Origin: Tannerella forsythia
GTDB taxonomy: Bacteria; Bacteroidota; Bacteroidia; Bacteroidales; Tannerellaceae
DNA: 64,000 nucleotides
Direction of reading: 5' to 3'
Assembly (NCBI RefSeq): GCF_003860135.1
Contig: NZ_RQYN01000001.1
Span: 1 to 64,000, forward strand
Part shown: piece by piece, positions 1 through 8,534 of the stretch
How positions within the stretch are numbered: the stretch's first letter is position 1
How the letters are laid out: each line of letters begins with the position of its first letter
Notes under the pieces: model-generated
Databases searched by the model: none
Told to the model about the DNA's origin: nothing
The model's input: only the letters and a program-made list of their open reading frames with translations
Program-made: the position numbers and the translations under genes

Positions 1-1
1 C

Positions 2-382
2 ACCACCGAAATGCCCGAACGTTGCTACGTCATCGGCGACCGGGGAATGATCGCGACCGTGTTGCGTAACCTGATTAATAATGCCGTCAAATTCTCACAC
101 CCCGACAGCGAAATACATATATCACTCGTCAGCAAGAGAACATCAGTCCTTATCAGTGTAAAAGATTCGGGTACAGGTATGACGGAAGCACAAGTCGAAA
201 CCATACGCGGCGGAGCGGTATCCGGCATCTCGTCGGCCGGCACGCAGGGCGAGAAAGGCAGCGGGCTTGGACTGATTATCTGTAAAGACTTTCTTCGCCG
301 CAACGGCAGCCGTCTCGTAATCGAAAGTCGAAAGGGCGAAGGAACCCGCATGAGTTTCGAACTGAATCAAGTAAATTTTTGA
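2..382 (+). CDS. sensor histidine kinase, C-terminal fragment (runs off left edge)
   Basis: Only the catalytic ATP-binding (HATPase_c) end of the gene is inside the window. The frame is open back to base 2, so the ATG at 11 is internal and not the start. The N box (NLINNAVKFS), G1 box (DSGTGM) and G2 box (GSGLGL) are all present, so the ATP-binding pocket looks intact. It would autophosphorylate a His in the missing dimerisation domain and pass the phosphate to a response regulator. The NarL-type regulator 36 bp downstream on the same strand is the obvious partner. The sensed signal cannot be judged because the input domain is outside the window. Confidence 0.9.
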   Translation, partial: TTEMPERCYVIGDRGMIATVLRNLINNAVKFSHPDSEIHISLVSKRTSVLISVKDSGTGMTEAQVETIRGGAVSGISSAGTQGEKGSGLGLIICKDFLRRNGSRLVIESRKGEGTRMSFELNQVNF

Positions 383-418
383 ACGTAAGATAATTTCTGT
401 TTATAACCGAAAAATAAT

Positions 419-1108
419 ATGGACGGATTACGCATTGCATTAGTAGATGACCACGAACTTTTTCGTCTGGGAATACGTACCACACTTGGTCAAAGCGAAG
501 ACATCAAACTGCATGTGCTATATGAGGCAGGATCGGGTACCCTGTTTTTTGATCTACTCGAAAAAGAAACGCCTCCGGACATTGTTCTGCTGGATATTAT
601 GCTGCCGGATATCTCCGGAGTCGAAATCGCGCGACGTTTAAAAAACGATTATCCATCCGTCAAAATCATTATTCTCTCGTCCGAAGTATCGGAAGAGTTA
701 ATCACCGAGCTGCTGGATATCGGTGTGAACGGGTATATGAGTAAGCTGGGAAGCCAAGACGATTTGTTGCGAGCTATCCGGATGGTCTATCAGGGTAATC
801 CGTATTACGGCCACAGCGTCTCGAAAATGATGTACGATATCTATCTACAACAGCGTTATATGCAGGAAAAGCCGAAGACTCGCTTTTTTCAGAAAAAAGA
901 GGCTCCCTCCGACCGACTTTCGGAAAAAGAAATTATGGTCCTGAGCTTATTGGGTGATGGGCTGTCAGTAAAAGAAATGGCCGATAAAATGAATGTCAGT
1001 CCACGTACAATCGATACGCACAAAAGCGCGATCCTCAATAAACTGGGCTTTAAACATACGATCGACCTGATAAAATATGCTATCCGTGAAGGGATCGTGA
1101 AACTGTGA
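419..1108 (+). CDS. NarL/FixJ-family response regulator with LuxR-type HTH
   Basis: A 229-residue two-domain DNA-binding response regulator. The receiver domain has the acidic pair D10/D11, the phosphoacceptor D59 in IVLLDIMLPD, and a conserved Lys in YMSKLG near residue 112. A linker leads to a C-terminal LuxR-type helix-turn-helix from about residue 167 (LSEKEIMVLSLLGDG, then SVKEMADKMNVSPRTIDTHK). It lies 36 bp after the sensor kinase fragment, so the two probably form a two-component pair. No target operon can be named; the lipoprotein/radical SAM operon that follows has its own promoter and is a neighbour only. Confidence 0.93.
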   Translation: MDGLRIALVDDHELFRLGIRTTLGQSEDIKLHVLYEAGSGTLFFDLLEKETPPDIVLLDIMLPDISGVEIARRLKNDYPSVKIIILSSEVSEELITELLDIGVNGYMSKLGSQDDLLRAIRMVYQGNPYYGHSVSKMMYDIYLQQRYMQEKPKTRFFQKKEAPSDRLSEKEIMVLSLLGDGLSVKEMADKMNVSPRTIDTHKSAILNKLGFKHTIDLIKYAIREGIVKL

Positions 1109-1161
1109 TTCTCGACGACCGGATATTTTACAAGAGCACAGATCTGCTAAAAAATGATTTT

Positions 1162-1193
1162 TTTGTTTCATGGCAGCGTTTGGCGTATTTTTG
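1162..1193 (+). promoter_or_regulatory. Bacteroidetes-type promoter of the lipoprotein/radical SAM operon
   Basis: A TTTG -33 box at 1162-1165 and TATTTTTG (TAnnTTTG) at 1186-1193 are separated by 20 bp. Transcription should start near 1200, about 24 nt before the first lipoprotein ATG. Confidence 0.7.
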
Positions 1194-1223
1194 CCGTCAT
1201 GATAGTATATAAAAAGCTACAAC

Positions 1224-1685
1224 ATGAAAAAGATCGGACGTAAATTTTTGAAAGGCACGAACTGGGCACTGGCCGGGTTACTGTCGTTTTTAGGGTTTTC
1301 AGGGTGTGACCAGATCGGGGCAGATGAATATGGGACTCCCCATGCCGAATACGAAGTGAAGGGTACGGTAACCGACGAAGTCGGCAAAGCGATATCGGAT
1401 ATTCAAGTCGATCTTGCCCAACGTGTACAGGAATATCGCTATATCAAGTTAGGCTCCCCCTCGATAACGAACAGGGCCGGGCATTATGCCGTCTCTGCCG
1501 ATACTTTTCCCGGTGAAGAACTAGCTTTGATTGTTACCGACACGGATGGAGAGAAAAACGGTAGTTATGCAACCGATACGATTGCGGTTCGGTTTGAAAA
1601 AAAAGATTACTACAAGAAAGGAAAGGGCTGGTTTGAGGGAGCTGCCAGAAAAACTGTCGATATCAAGTTAAAACCGAAGAAATAA
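1224..1685 (+). CDS. radical SAM-associated putative lipoprotein (copy 1)
   Basis: A 153-residue predicted lipoprotein. The N-terminus reads KGTNWALAGLLSFLGFSGC, a hydrophobic stretch ending in a Cys, and it is almost identical to that of the next gene. After a GTP(H/Y)A motif the rest resembles one Ig-like/CarboxypepD_reg beta-sandwich (VKGTVTDEVGKAISDIQV) and ends in a Lys-rich tail. I recall this arrangement as the Bacteroidetes rSAM/lipoprotein system, in which such lipoproteins sit beside a dedicated radical SAM/SPASM protein. The modification, if there is one, is unknown. A promoter lies at 1162-1193 and the next gene starts 14 bp downstream. Confidence 0.8.
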   Translation: MKKIGRKFLKGTNWALAGLLSFLGFSGCDQIGADEYGTPHAEYEVKGTVTDEVGKAISDIQVDLAQRVQEYRYIKLGSPSITNRAGHYAVSADTFPGEELALIVTDTDGEKNGSYATDTIAVRFEKKDYYKKGKGWFEGAARKTVDIKLKPKK

Positions 1686-1699
1686 AGGAGAATCAGAAG

Positions 1700-2215
1700 A
1701 TGAAAAAGTGGAATCGCAGGTTCGTGAAGGGTACGAACTGGGCCTTGGCGGGGTTACTGTCGTTGCTCGGTTTCTCATGCAGTAAAGAAAACGGAGGAGA
1801 AATGCCGCTTGAGTATGGCACACCTTACGCCACGTTTTCCGTTTCGGGAAACGTGACGGACGAGAGTGGTAAGGCGCTTCCCGGTATTCGCGTAGTCGTT
1901 CCCGACGTGGTGCATATTACGGCGGCGAAGGCTTCTTTTGTTCCGAGTCAGCCCAGTCATCGTGTACCTGTGCGAGATACGACATACACTTCGTCGAAAG
2001 GGACGTTTGAATACACGTATAACGGTTTCCCGACAGATACGGTACTTGTGAACATGCAGTTTGAAGATGTGTCTGCGCATCCGGTCTATGAAAAGCAAGA
2101 AGGAACAGCCGTATTCGTATCGTCAGAAGCAAAAAACGGAAAAGGTTGGGATCGCGGTCAGATAAAGAAAGAAGTTAGAGTCACGTTGAGAAAGAATAAC
2201 AATGATGGAAAGTAA
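1700..2215 (+). CDS. radical SAM-associated putative lipoprotein (copy 2)
   Basis: A 171-residue paralogue of the preceding gene. It shares the N-terminal TNWALAGLLSLLGFSC motif, the EYGTPYA segment and a VSGNVTDESGKALPGI sandwich start, so the pair probably arose by tandem duplication. The middle part differs: it is longer and Ser/Thr/Val rich. It ends in a Lys/Asn tail and overlaps the radical SAM gene by 14 bp, which suggests translational coupling. An AGGAG-like sequence (aaaggagaatcagaag) lies before the ATG. Export to the outer membrane is inferred from the lipobox-like Cys. Confidence 0.8.
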   Translation: MKKWNRRFVKGTNWALAGLLSLLGFSCSKENGGEMPLEYGTPYATFSVSGNVTDESGKALPGIRVVVPDVVHITAAKASFVPSQPSHRVPVRDTTYTSSKGTFEYTYNGFPTDTVLVNMQFEDVSAHPVYEKQEGTAVFVSSEAKNGKGWDRGQIKKEVRVTLRKNNNDGK

Positions 2216-3320
2216 GCCGGGGCTACGCAAGCGACTGGCGCTCGAAGCTTTTCGCAAGATGCATCGCAATCGTGTGAAGCTACACGAATTGCGGACACTC
2301 TTTTGGGAATGTACGTTGCGCTGCAATGTAGCATGTCGTCATTGCGGGAGCGACTGTCGCGTGTCGGCGGTACATCCCGATATGCCTGCGGCAGATTTTC
2401 TGCGGGTCATTGATGAAATCACCCCTTTTGTCGACAGACATAAAGTGCTGGTGATTTTTACCGGTGGAGAAGCGCTTGTACGTCCCGACATCGAAGCATG
2501 CGGACGCGCGCTTTACGACCGTGAATATCCGTGGGGCATCGTATCGAACGGAATGTTGTTCGTGCAGCGATTGAATGGGCTCCTTGCCGCGGGGATGCGT
2601 TCGGCAACGATCAGCTTTGATGGCTTCGAGGAGTCACACAACTGGCTTCGAGGCAATCCCCTCAGTTTTTGCCGAGCCGAACAATCGGTGAAGGCATTGG
2701 TGCAAACGGAAGGAGTGAATTGGGACATTGTCACCTGTGCGAATCGCAAGAACTTCGATGAGCTGCCGCGCTTTAAGAAATATCTGCGCGGTTTAGGCGT
2801 GAAGCAATGGCGAATCTTTACCGTCTTTCCTGTCGGACGCGCTGCTGATGTGCCGGAATTACAGTTGAGCAGCGTGCAGTTTGTACAACTGATGGATTTT
2901 ATCCGTGAATGCCGTCGTGAAGGTTTTCGTGTATCGTACGGCTGCGAAGGCTTTTTGGGAGGCTACGAAATGGAGGTGCGCGATCACTTTTATGAATGCA
3001 GTGCAGGTGTCTCGACCGCGTCGATACTGGCCGACGGCTCTATCTCCGGTTGTCCGAGCATCCGTGCAAACTTTCATCAGGGAAATATCTACCAAGACCG
3101 GTTTATCGACGTCTGGGAAAACGCGTTCGTTCCTTATCGCGATCGTGAATGGGCGCGACGCGGCGCATGTGCCGAATGCAACATGTTCCGGTATTGCGAG
3201 GGAAACGGCATGCATCTGCACGACGACAACGGCGATTTGCTCGTCTGCCATCATCGCCGGATCATCGAAGGGCTTACCGCTCAATCGCCTGAGAAAGTCC
3301 CGACGAGCACTTCGCGATAA
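2202..3320 (+). CDS. radical SAM/SPASM-type protein of the rSAM/lipoprotein system
   Basis: A 372-residue radical SAM enzyme. The 4Fe-4S motif CX3CX2C is C41-NVA-C45-RH-C48, followed by the GGE-type motif FTGGEAL. The C-terminal third carries a SPASM/twitch-like Cys set (YECSAGVST, ISGCPSI, GACAECNMFRYCEG, LVCHH) that would bind auxiliary clusters, as in peptide-modifying maturases. Either Met codon at 2202 or 2205 could be the start; both overlap the upstream lipoprotein. The likely substrates are the two lipoproteins of the same operon, but neither substrate nor chemistry is established. The 3' end overlaps the convergent ClC gene by 40 bp. Confidence 0.85.
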   Translation: MMESKPGLRKRLALEAFRKMHRNRVKLHELRTLFWECTLRCNVACRHCGSDCRVSAVHPDMPAADFLRVIDEITPFVDRHKVLVIFTGGEALVRPDIEACGRALYDREYPWGIVSNGMLFVQRLNGLLAAGMRSATISFDGFEESHNWLRGNPLSFCRAEQSVKALVQTEGVNWDIVTCANRKNFDELPRFKKYLRGLGVKQWRIFTVFPVGRAADVPELQLSSVQFVQLMDFIRECRREGFRVSYGCEGFLGGYEMEVRDHFYECSAGVSTASILADGSISGCPSIRANFHQGNIYQDRFIDVWENAFVPYRDREWARRGACAECNMFRYCEGNGMHLHDDNGDLLVCHHRRIIEGLTAQSPEKVPTSTSR

Positions 3321-5074
3321 GCATTGAAGATTTTCGACTTCGAGACGAAGCCGATATATTTCCCTTCTTCGTTAACGACCGGCAGGTTCCATGCTTTGGT
3401 ATCGTCGAAGATACGCATGATTTGTTCCATGGGCATTCCGTCAACGATTTTAGCCGGAGCCGAAACCATAAAGCGCGACACGTGGAAACGTTCGTACAGC
3501 TCGGGGCGGAACATGATATTGCGGATATTGTCTACCAAAACGAGTCCTAACAACACGCCGTCTTTATTCACAACCGGAAACATGCTCCGCGAACTTTCGG
3601 CGATCGCATTCTTCACAAGATGCCCGAGCGTCATTTCCGGGCGCACGGGGATGAAATCCGTTTCGATAACGCTGTTGACCGTCATCAGTGTCAGTACCGC
3701 CTTATCTTTATGATGCGTCAGCAGTTTTCCTTTCTGTGCCAAGCGCATGGAGTAAATACTGTGCGGTTCGAAGGCTCTGATCGTTGCATACGAACTGATG
3801 GATACGATCATCAGCGGAAGAAACAAGTCGTATCCGCCCGTCAGCTCGGCAATGAGGAACACGCCTGTCAGCGGAGCATGCATCACGCCGGACATGGCGC
3901 CGGCCATGCCCATCAGCGCAAAATTCTTTTCCGACAGTTCGATGGAAGGACCGAAATAGTTTATTATATGTGAGAAGAGAAAACCGGCAATACATCCGAT
4001 GTAAAGACTGGGCGCAAAGATACCGCCACATCCGCCTCCTCCGTTGGTGGCGGCCGATGCCAACACTTTCGTGAGCAGGATTAAACCCAGAAAGATGATG
4101 ATGCTCCAGTAACCGATATCAACCTGATGAAACGGACTGCGGTCGATCAGATTGGCAAACCGTCCGTCGAGAAGCGATTCGATCGTGTCGTATCCTTCGC
4201 CGTAGAGCGGAGGAAAGAGGAACAGCAGGATACTCAACATCGCTGCACCCAGAATGAATTTTTGCCATTGGTGCGAGAGCTTGCGATACCAGCCTTCGAT
4301 GCGAATCATGCTGCGGGTGAAATACAGGGAAATGCCTCCGCAGAAAATGCCCAGTAGCAGCACGTACGGGATGCGTCCGACGTGAAACGCCTCGGTTTGT
4401 GAGAACTGGAACATGGCCTCGGTGCCGGAAAAGATGTACGACATCGTGGCAGCCGTTACCGAAGCAATCAGCAGCGGCAACACGGAGGTCATGGTCAGGT
4501 CGAGCATCAGTACTTCGATGACGAAAACGAGTCCGGCGATGGGTGCCTTGAAAATACCGGCTACGGCGCCGGCCGCTCCGCATCCGACGAGCAGCATCAG
4601 GGTCTTTTGCTCCATGCGGAACAGTCGTCCCAGATTCGAACCGATAGCGGCGCCTGTCAACACGATGGGGGCTTCGGCGCCGACAGATCCACCGAACCCG
4701 ATGGTGACCGAGCTGGCTACTAACGAGCTCCACATGTTGTGCGGCTTGATCCGGCTCTTCCGTTGCGAGATCGCATACAGGATTTTCGTGACTCCGTGAC
4801 TAATATCGTCGCGCACGATGTAACGCACGAACAAACCGGCCAGCAAAATACCGATAATCGGATAAACAAGCAGCCAGTAGTTCGCTCCTTCCTGAAAGTG
4901 TCCCATCAGCAAGTGCTGGATGGAATGGATGAGGAACTTGAGGATGAGCGCAGCCATCGCGGCGGCGATTCCTACCAAAAAACTGATGAGAAGAATAAAA
5001 GTTCGCTCTTTGATATGCTTTTCGCGCCAGAGCAGAAATTTATAAAATCGTCCTTCGTTTGTCAATGTTGTCAA
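3281..5074 (-). CDS. ClC-family chloride channel/transporter with CBS domains
   Basis: About 597 residues with ten or more hydrophobic segments, then a pair of cytoplasmic CBS domains (MTVNSVIETDFIPVRPEM and MVSAPAKIVDGMPMEQIM). ClC signatures are GSVGAEAP, where a canonical protein has GREGP, and GGGGCGGIFAP. The frame extends to a TTG at 5101. I prefer the TTG at 5074 because an AAAGGAG lies 6 nt before it and it directly follows the upstream stop; Met starts lie much deeper. It probably moves Cl- or a related anion. It is last in a run with the glycosyl transferase and Sua5 and is convergent with the radical SAM gene. Confidence 0.88.
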   Translation of the reverse strand: MTTLTNEGRFYKFLLWREKHIKERTFILLISFLVGIAAAMAALILKFLIHSIQHLLMGHFQEGANYWLLVYPIIGILLAGLFVRYIVRDDISHGVTKILYAISQRKSRIKPHNMWSSLVASSVTIGFGGSVGAEAPIVLTGAAIGSNLGRLFRMEQKTLMLLVGCGAAGAVAGIFKAPIAGLVFVIEVLMLDLTMTSVLPLLIASVTAATMSYIFSGTEAMFQFSQTEAFHVGRIPYVLLLGIFCGGISLYFTRSMIRIEGWYRKLSHQWQKFILGAAMLSILLFLFPPLYGEGYDTIESLLDGRFANLIDRSPFHQVDIGYWSIIIFLGLILLTKVLASAATNGGGGCGGIFAPSLYIGCIAGFLFSHIINYFGPSIELSEKNFALMGMAGAMSGVMHAPLTGVFLIAELTGGYDLFLPLMIVSISSYATIRAFEPHSIYSMRLAQKGKLLTHHKDKAVLTLMTVNSVIETDFIPVRPEMTLGHLVKNAIAESSRSMFPVVNKDGVLLGLVLVDNIRNIMFRPELYERFHVSRFMVSAPAKIVDGMPMEQIMRIFDDTKAWNLPVVNEEGKYIGFVSKSKIFNAYREVLVGTFSGD

Positions 5075-5075
5075 T

Positions 5076-6476
5076 TTATACTCCTTTCCCCGTAAATACA
5101 ATCTTTACGGTATAGATTAAAATCGTAATATCAAGAGCCAGCGACATGTTTTCGTAATAAAGGATGTCGTAGGCGAGACGTTCGATCATTTTGTCGACCG
5201 TTTCGGCGTATCCGTATTTCACCATGCCCCATGAAGTGATGCCCGGACGGACATTGTGCAGGAGGTAATAATACGGTGCTTTGCGAACAATACGGTCGAT
5301 GTAGTAGCGTTGCTCGGGACGAGGTCCGACGAGCGACATATCGCCTCGGAGCACGTTCCAGAACTGAGGTAACTCGTCGAGACGGTACTTACGCAGGAAG
5401 CGGCCGAACGGCGTCACGCGCGTATCGTTTTGGGCCGTCAGCATCGGTCCCCGTTTTTCCGCATCGGCATACATCGTGCGGAATTTATATATCGTAAACG
5501 GCTTGCCCCTGTATCCGATACGTTCCTGCCGGAAAAGGACAGGACCTTTCGAGCCTTTCCGCACGCGCACGGCAATGTAGGCGTAGAGCGGTGAGAGCAA
5601 AACGAGCGCAAGCAGGGCCGCGACCTTGTCGGCCAACCATTTGATGTTTTTGCCAGCTTCGGAAAAATTGTTACTTGTGACGTCGATCAGCGGAATGCCG
5701 TGTATGGTCTTCACCTCCGCGCGGGTCAACGGATTATTTTTGTCTGCCCAGATTTTGATGGGGCATTTGTAATGGTAAAGCGAATAGAGGATGCGTATGG
5801 CCTCTTCGTGGCGTTCGGGATCGGGAACGAGGATCAGTTCGTGTACCGAGCTTGTGGTCATAAGTTCGGGCAAATTGTCCATGGTGCCGGCTATCTCCTG
5901 CGGGTCGATGACCATATCGGCGGGCGCATGATCTTGTACGAAACCGAGCACCCGGTAACCTAACCTTGTCAGATCATTACGCACCCGGAGCGCTTGTCGT
6001 CCCGTTCCGATTACCAATACGTTCGTTGCCCATTTCCGTAGCTTCACCATGTGAAGAGCGTGGCTCGTTATCAGATAACGACACGTATAAGTGAGGATGA
6101 ACTGCAACGCACCGAACGAGAAGAATATCTTGTAATAGATTTCAAAAGAACGAGGTAGGTCGTTGAGGATAACGGAAAAGAAAATCAGAACAACTCCGAC
6201 GGTAATGCTGACGAATGTCGTGAACCATTCGATGATACGCGACTTCCCGAAAGGACGGTTGTAGTACCCCGAAAGATAGTACAACGCAAGCCAGAAGAGC
6301 GGGATAAAGAGCTGCATCTTAATGACCTTATGAAAGGTCAGAAACTGGCCTAAAGAATGAAAACCTTCGTACTGTGCTACTTCGTAGTAGCGCAGTATAT
6401 TTATGACGCACCACACGATGGCCGCCGTCACGAAATCGGAAAGGAGGTATTTCAGTCTTTGCCTGTGCTTGTTCAT
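5076..6476 (-). CDS. exopolysaccharide polyprenyl glycosylphosphotransferase (WcaJ/WbaP type)
   Basis: A 466-residue membrane enzyme that would transfer a sugar-1-phosphate to undecaprenyl phosphate, the first step of capsule or O-glycan assembly. It has several N-terminal membrane segments, a Rossmann-like central domain (VLVIGTGRQALRVRNDL), a further membrane segment near residue 280 and the C-terminal bacterial sugar transferase domain. Motifs in that domain include FRQERIGYRGKPFTIYKFRT, RKYRLDELPQFWNVLRGDMS and LVGPRPE. The ATG shares bases with the stop of sua5, and the end abuts the ClC start. The sugar cannot be told from sequence alone. Confidence 0.9.
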   Translation of the reverse strand: MNKHRQRLKYLLSDFVTAAIVWCVINILRYYEVAQYEGFHSLGQFLTFHKVIKMQLFIPLFWLALYYLSGYYNRPFGKSRIIEWFTTFVSITVGVVLIFFSVILNDLPRSFEIYYKIFFSFGALQFILTYTCRYLITSHALHMVKLRKWATNVLVIGTGRQALRVRNDLTRLGYRVLGFVQDHAPADMVIDPQEIAGTMDNLPELMTTSSVHELILVPDPERHEEAIRILYSLYHYKCPIKIWADKNNPLTRAEVKTIHGIPLIDVTSNNFSEAGKNIKWLADKVAALLALVLLSPLYAYIAVRVRKGSKGPVLFRQERIGYRGKPFTIYKFRTMYADAEKRGPMLTAQNDTRVTPFGRFLRKYRLDELPQFWNVLRGDMSLVGPRPEQRYYIDRIVRKAPYYYLLHNVRPGITSWGMVKYGYAETVDKMIERLAYDILYYENMSLALDITILIYTVKIVFTGKGV

Positions 6477-7078
6477 TATTCCCGTATTACTTGAATCAGT
6501 CCGCCCCGTCCGACTTTGATGATGCCTGACGGCCGTGCCTGTATCTGCTCCGTCTGCCGATAGCGAACGATGTAATCTACTCCGTCACGGATCGATTGCG
6601 GGATGTCGCAGTACGATGCGGGCGAAGGTTCCCCGCTTTTATTGGCCGAAGTAGAAACGACAGGTCTGCGAAACCGTTCGCACAGGTTGTGTGAGAATCG
6701 CTCGCGTGTGATGCGTATGCCTACGCTTCCGTCTTCGCCCACCAAGTTAGGCGCTAAGTTTTTGGCATTGGAATAAATGATGGTCAGCGGCTTGTCGGAA
6801 AGTTCGATCAGGTCCCATGCCACATCGGGCACTTCGTCTACGTAGCCGTTCAGTTTGGCGGGATTGTCGACCAGTACCAGCATCGCCTTATGGTCGGCGC
6901 GTTGCTTCAGCTCATACACTTTACGCACGGCTTCCTCGTTCGTCGCGTCGCAACCGATGCCCCAGATCGTATCCGTCGGGTAGAGAATCAGTCCGCCTGC
7001 CTGTAACACCCGGCATGCTTTTTTTAAATCGTCTGTTATGTTTTCCGTTATTTTTTCCATGCTTTTTAGAAAAGACAA
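6476..7078 (-). CDS. L-threonylcarbamoyladenylate synthase (Sua5/YciO/YrdC family)
   Basis: A 200-residue single-domain YrdC-fold protein. It would make threonylcarbamoyl-AMP from Thr, bicarbonate and ATP for the t6A37 modification of ANN-decoding tRNAs. Family motifs are GGLILYPTDTIWGIGCDA, KAMLVLV, GSVGIRI and PVVSTSANKSGEPSP. It has the short TsaC/YrdC-like length, lacking the extra Sua5 domain. It begins the run sua5-glycosylphosphotransferase-ClC, where consecutive genes touch. A YciO-type paralogue with another role cannot be excluded. Confidence 0.9.
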   Translation of the reverse strand: MSFLKSMEKITENITDDLKKACRVLQAGGLILYPTDTIWGIGCDATNEEAVRKVYELKQRADHKAMLVLVDNPAKLNGYVDEVPDVAWDLIELSDKPLTIIYSNAKNLAPNLVGEDGSVGIRITRERFSHNLCERFRRPVVSTSANKSGEPSPASYCDIPQSIRDGVDYIVRYRQTEQIQARPSGIIKVGRGGLIQVIRE

Positions 7079-7228
7079 AAGTAGAAAAATATTAAATGAG
7101 CTCCAAAATTATACCGGAGAAACGACGGGAGACTTGGATGGCGGTTTCTGATGAAACGTGGATAAGCCGATAAGATGAAGAAGAGCGTCCGTTAAAAAGG
7201 AGGAAAATACAGCGTATTGGGAGCTTTA

Positions 7229-8509
7229 TTAATCCATATTCAAAAGTTTGAAAACCATTTCGTTGAATCGGTCTACTTTAAATTTGTAGCCAATGTATAA
7301 AATGCCTGTCGTATTGCTTTTTCTGAAAATAAATCGTCCGGTTTGGAGGATATCAAGCTCATTATGCGCATGCAGTCCGATGAAAAAGTTCTTATTGTAG
7401 TAACATGCCCCTAACCGTGCGTAGTTGCATCCGCCGAACGTGGTTTTCCGGGTTGCTCCTTCGTCATGAAGCATTTCGTAGCTATAATGTTTGGCCGATA
7501 GCCCGATCATATCCGAGACGAAAAGTACCCAATGTCGACCCGTCACGAAGTTGTAAGAATATCCGGCGGCGACTTCGTACTTGAATAATTTCAGATAGTC
7601 GATACCGACCATTTCCGCAGTCCGAGCTACTTCATGTCCGTCTTTTGGGTTCGTTTCGAAGTTCATATCGAGCCGGTAATCCGAGTAGGTAAGTGCGAAG
7701 GCGAAGGTGCCCGCACTCTTAATTTGCCGGTAGACGGGGTTGATCGTGTTTCCGTATGCCATTTTGCGGCCGTTGGTAAAGAAACTTACTTGTGCGGAGC
7801 GGGAACGGAAATAACTTCCGCCCAATCGTGTTTCGTCCGGCGCGGAGTCTTCATAGTTCGAGGTGTGTAACTCTTTCAACCAATAGGCTTCGAGGTTGAG
7901 GGCGAAGAAACGTGTGTACGTATTGAAACTGAATCGTTCATTGCTGCTTTTGCGCGTTCTGTTCAGGCCGATGCTGTATCCTCCGGAGAAGATGTTCCAC
8001 CCTAAATCGAATCCGATATATTCGAGCGGTTCGGAGCGAAACAATATTTCCCTGTTTCGGTTGCTCAGAGGAGAAATCCCGAATCTCGGTGCCTGAATCG
8101 TGTTGATGATACGAACTTTGAGCATATTACCTTCGTATTTCAGATAGGCTGAGTCCGGCTTGTTCTTTGCTTGTTGTCGGGCATATCTTGCGTACAGTTC
8201 GGAGGCGAAAGGGCTGAACGGTTTCGTTCCATCGGGTTCTTGTGCGTACAGGCTGTACGGAACGGTCAACAGTATGGCTGCAATCACGCAGACAGTAAGT
8301 CGGTAAAAGCCGATAAACGATTTAGCACAACCGTACTTCGCACCGCTTGCGTGAGTTACCCGGTGTAAAAAAGAGAACCGATGGTCAAACTCTCCCAAGA
8401 AGTTCTTATACCCGAAGGTTATCGGGTAGCTTGTCTCTTTCAATAGCCGAAGTTTATCAATCATCTCCGAAGATATTAAAAAGGCTGTGCCGAGAATCCA
8501 TTTCGACAC
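7229..8509 (-). CDS. DUF4421-family protein, probable outer-membrane/exported
   Basis: A 426-residue open frame. The first roughly 70 residues have no clear role, and a signal-peptide-like segment (LTVCVIAAILLTVPYSLYAQ) sits near residues 70-90. The true start may therefore be later, perhaps a GTG or other non-ATG codon around 8260-8310. The mature part is rich in aromatic beta-strands and ends in a beta-barrel-like stretch, matching my memory of the Bacteroidetes DUF4421 family of unknown function. It lies 25 bp downstream of nagB on the same strand. Confidence 0.7.
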   Translation of the reverse strand: MSKWILGTAFLISSEMIDKLRLLKETSYPITFGYKNFLGEFDHRFSFLHRVTHASGAKYGCAKSFIGFYRLTVCVIAAILLTVPYSLYAQEPDGTKPFSPFASELYARYARQQAKNKPDSAYLKYEGNMLKVRIINTIQAPRFGISPLSNRNREILFRSEPLEYIGFDLGWNIFSGGYSIGLNRTRKSSNERFSFNTYTRFFALNLEAYWLKELHTSNYEDSAPDETRLGGSYFRSRSAQVSFFTNGRKMAYGNTINPVYRQIKSAGTFAFALTYSDYRLDMNFETNPKDGHEVARTAEMVGIDYLKLFKYEVAAGYSYNFVTGRHWVLFVSDMIGLSAKHYSYEMLHDEGATRKTTFGGCNYARLGACYYNKNFFIGLHAHNELDILQTGRFIFRKSNTTGILYIGYKFKVDRFNEMVFKLLNMD

Positions 8510-8534
8510 AGCCCGATCTTTACTTACGGCCTGT

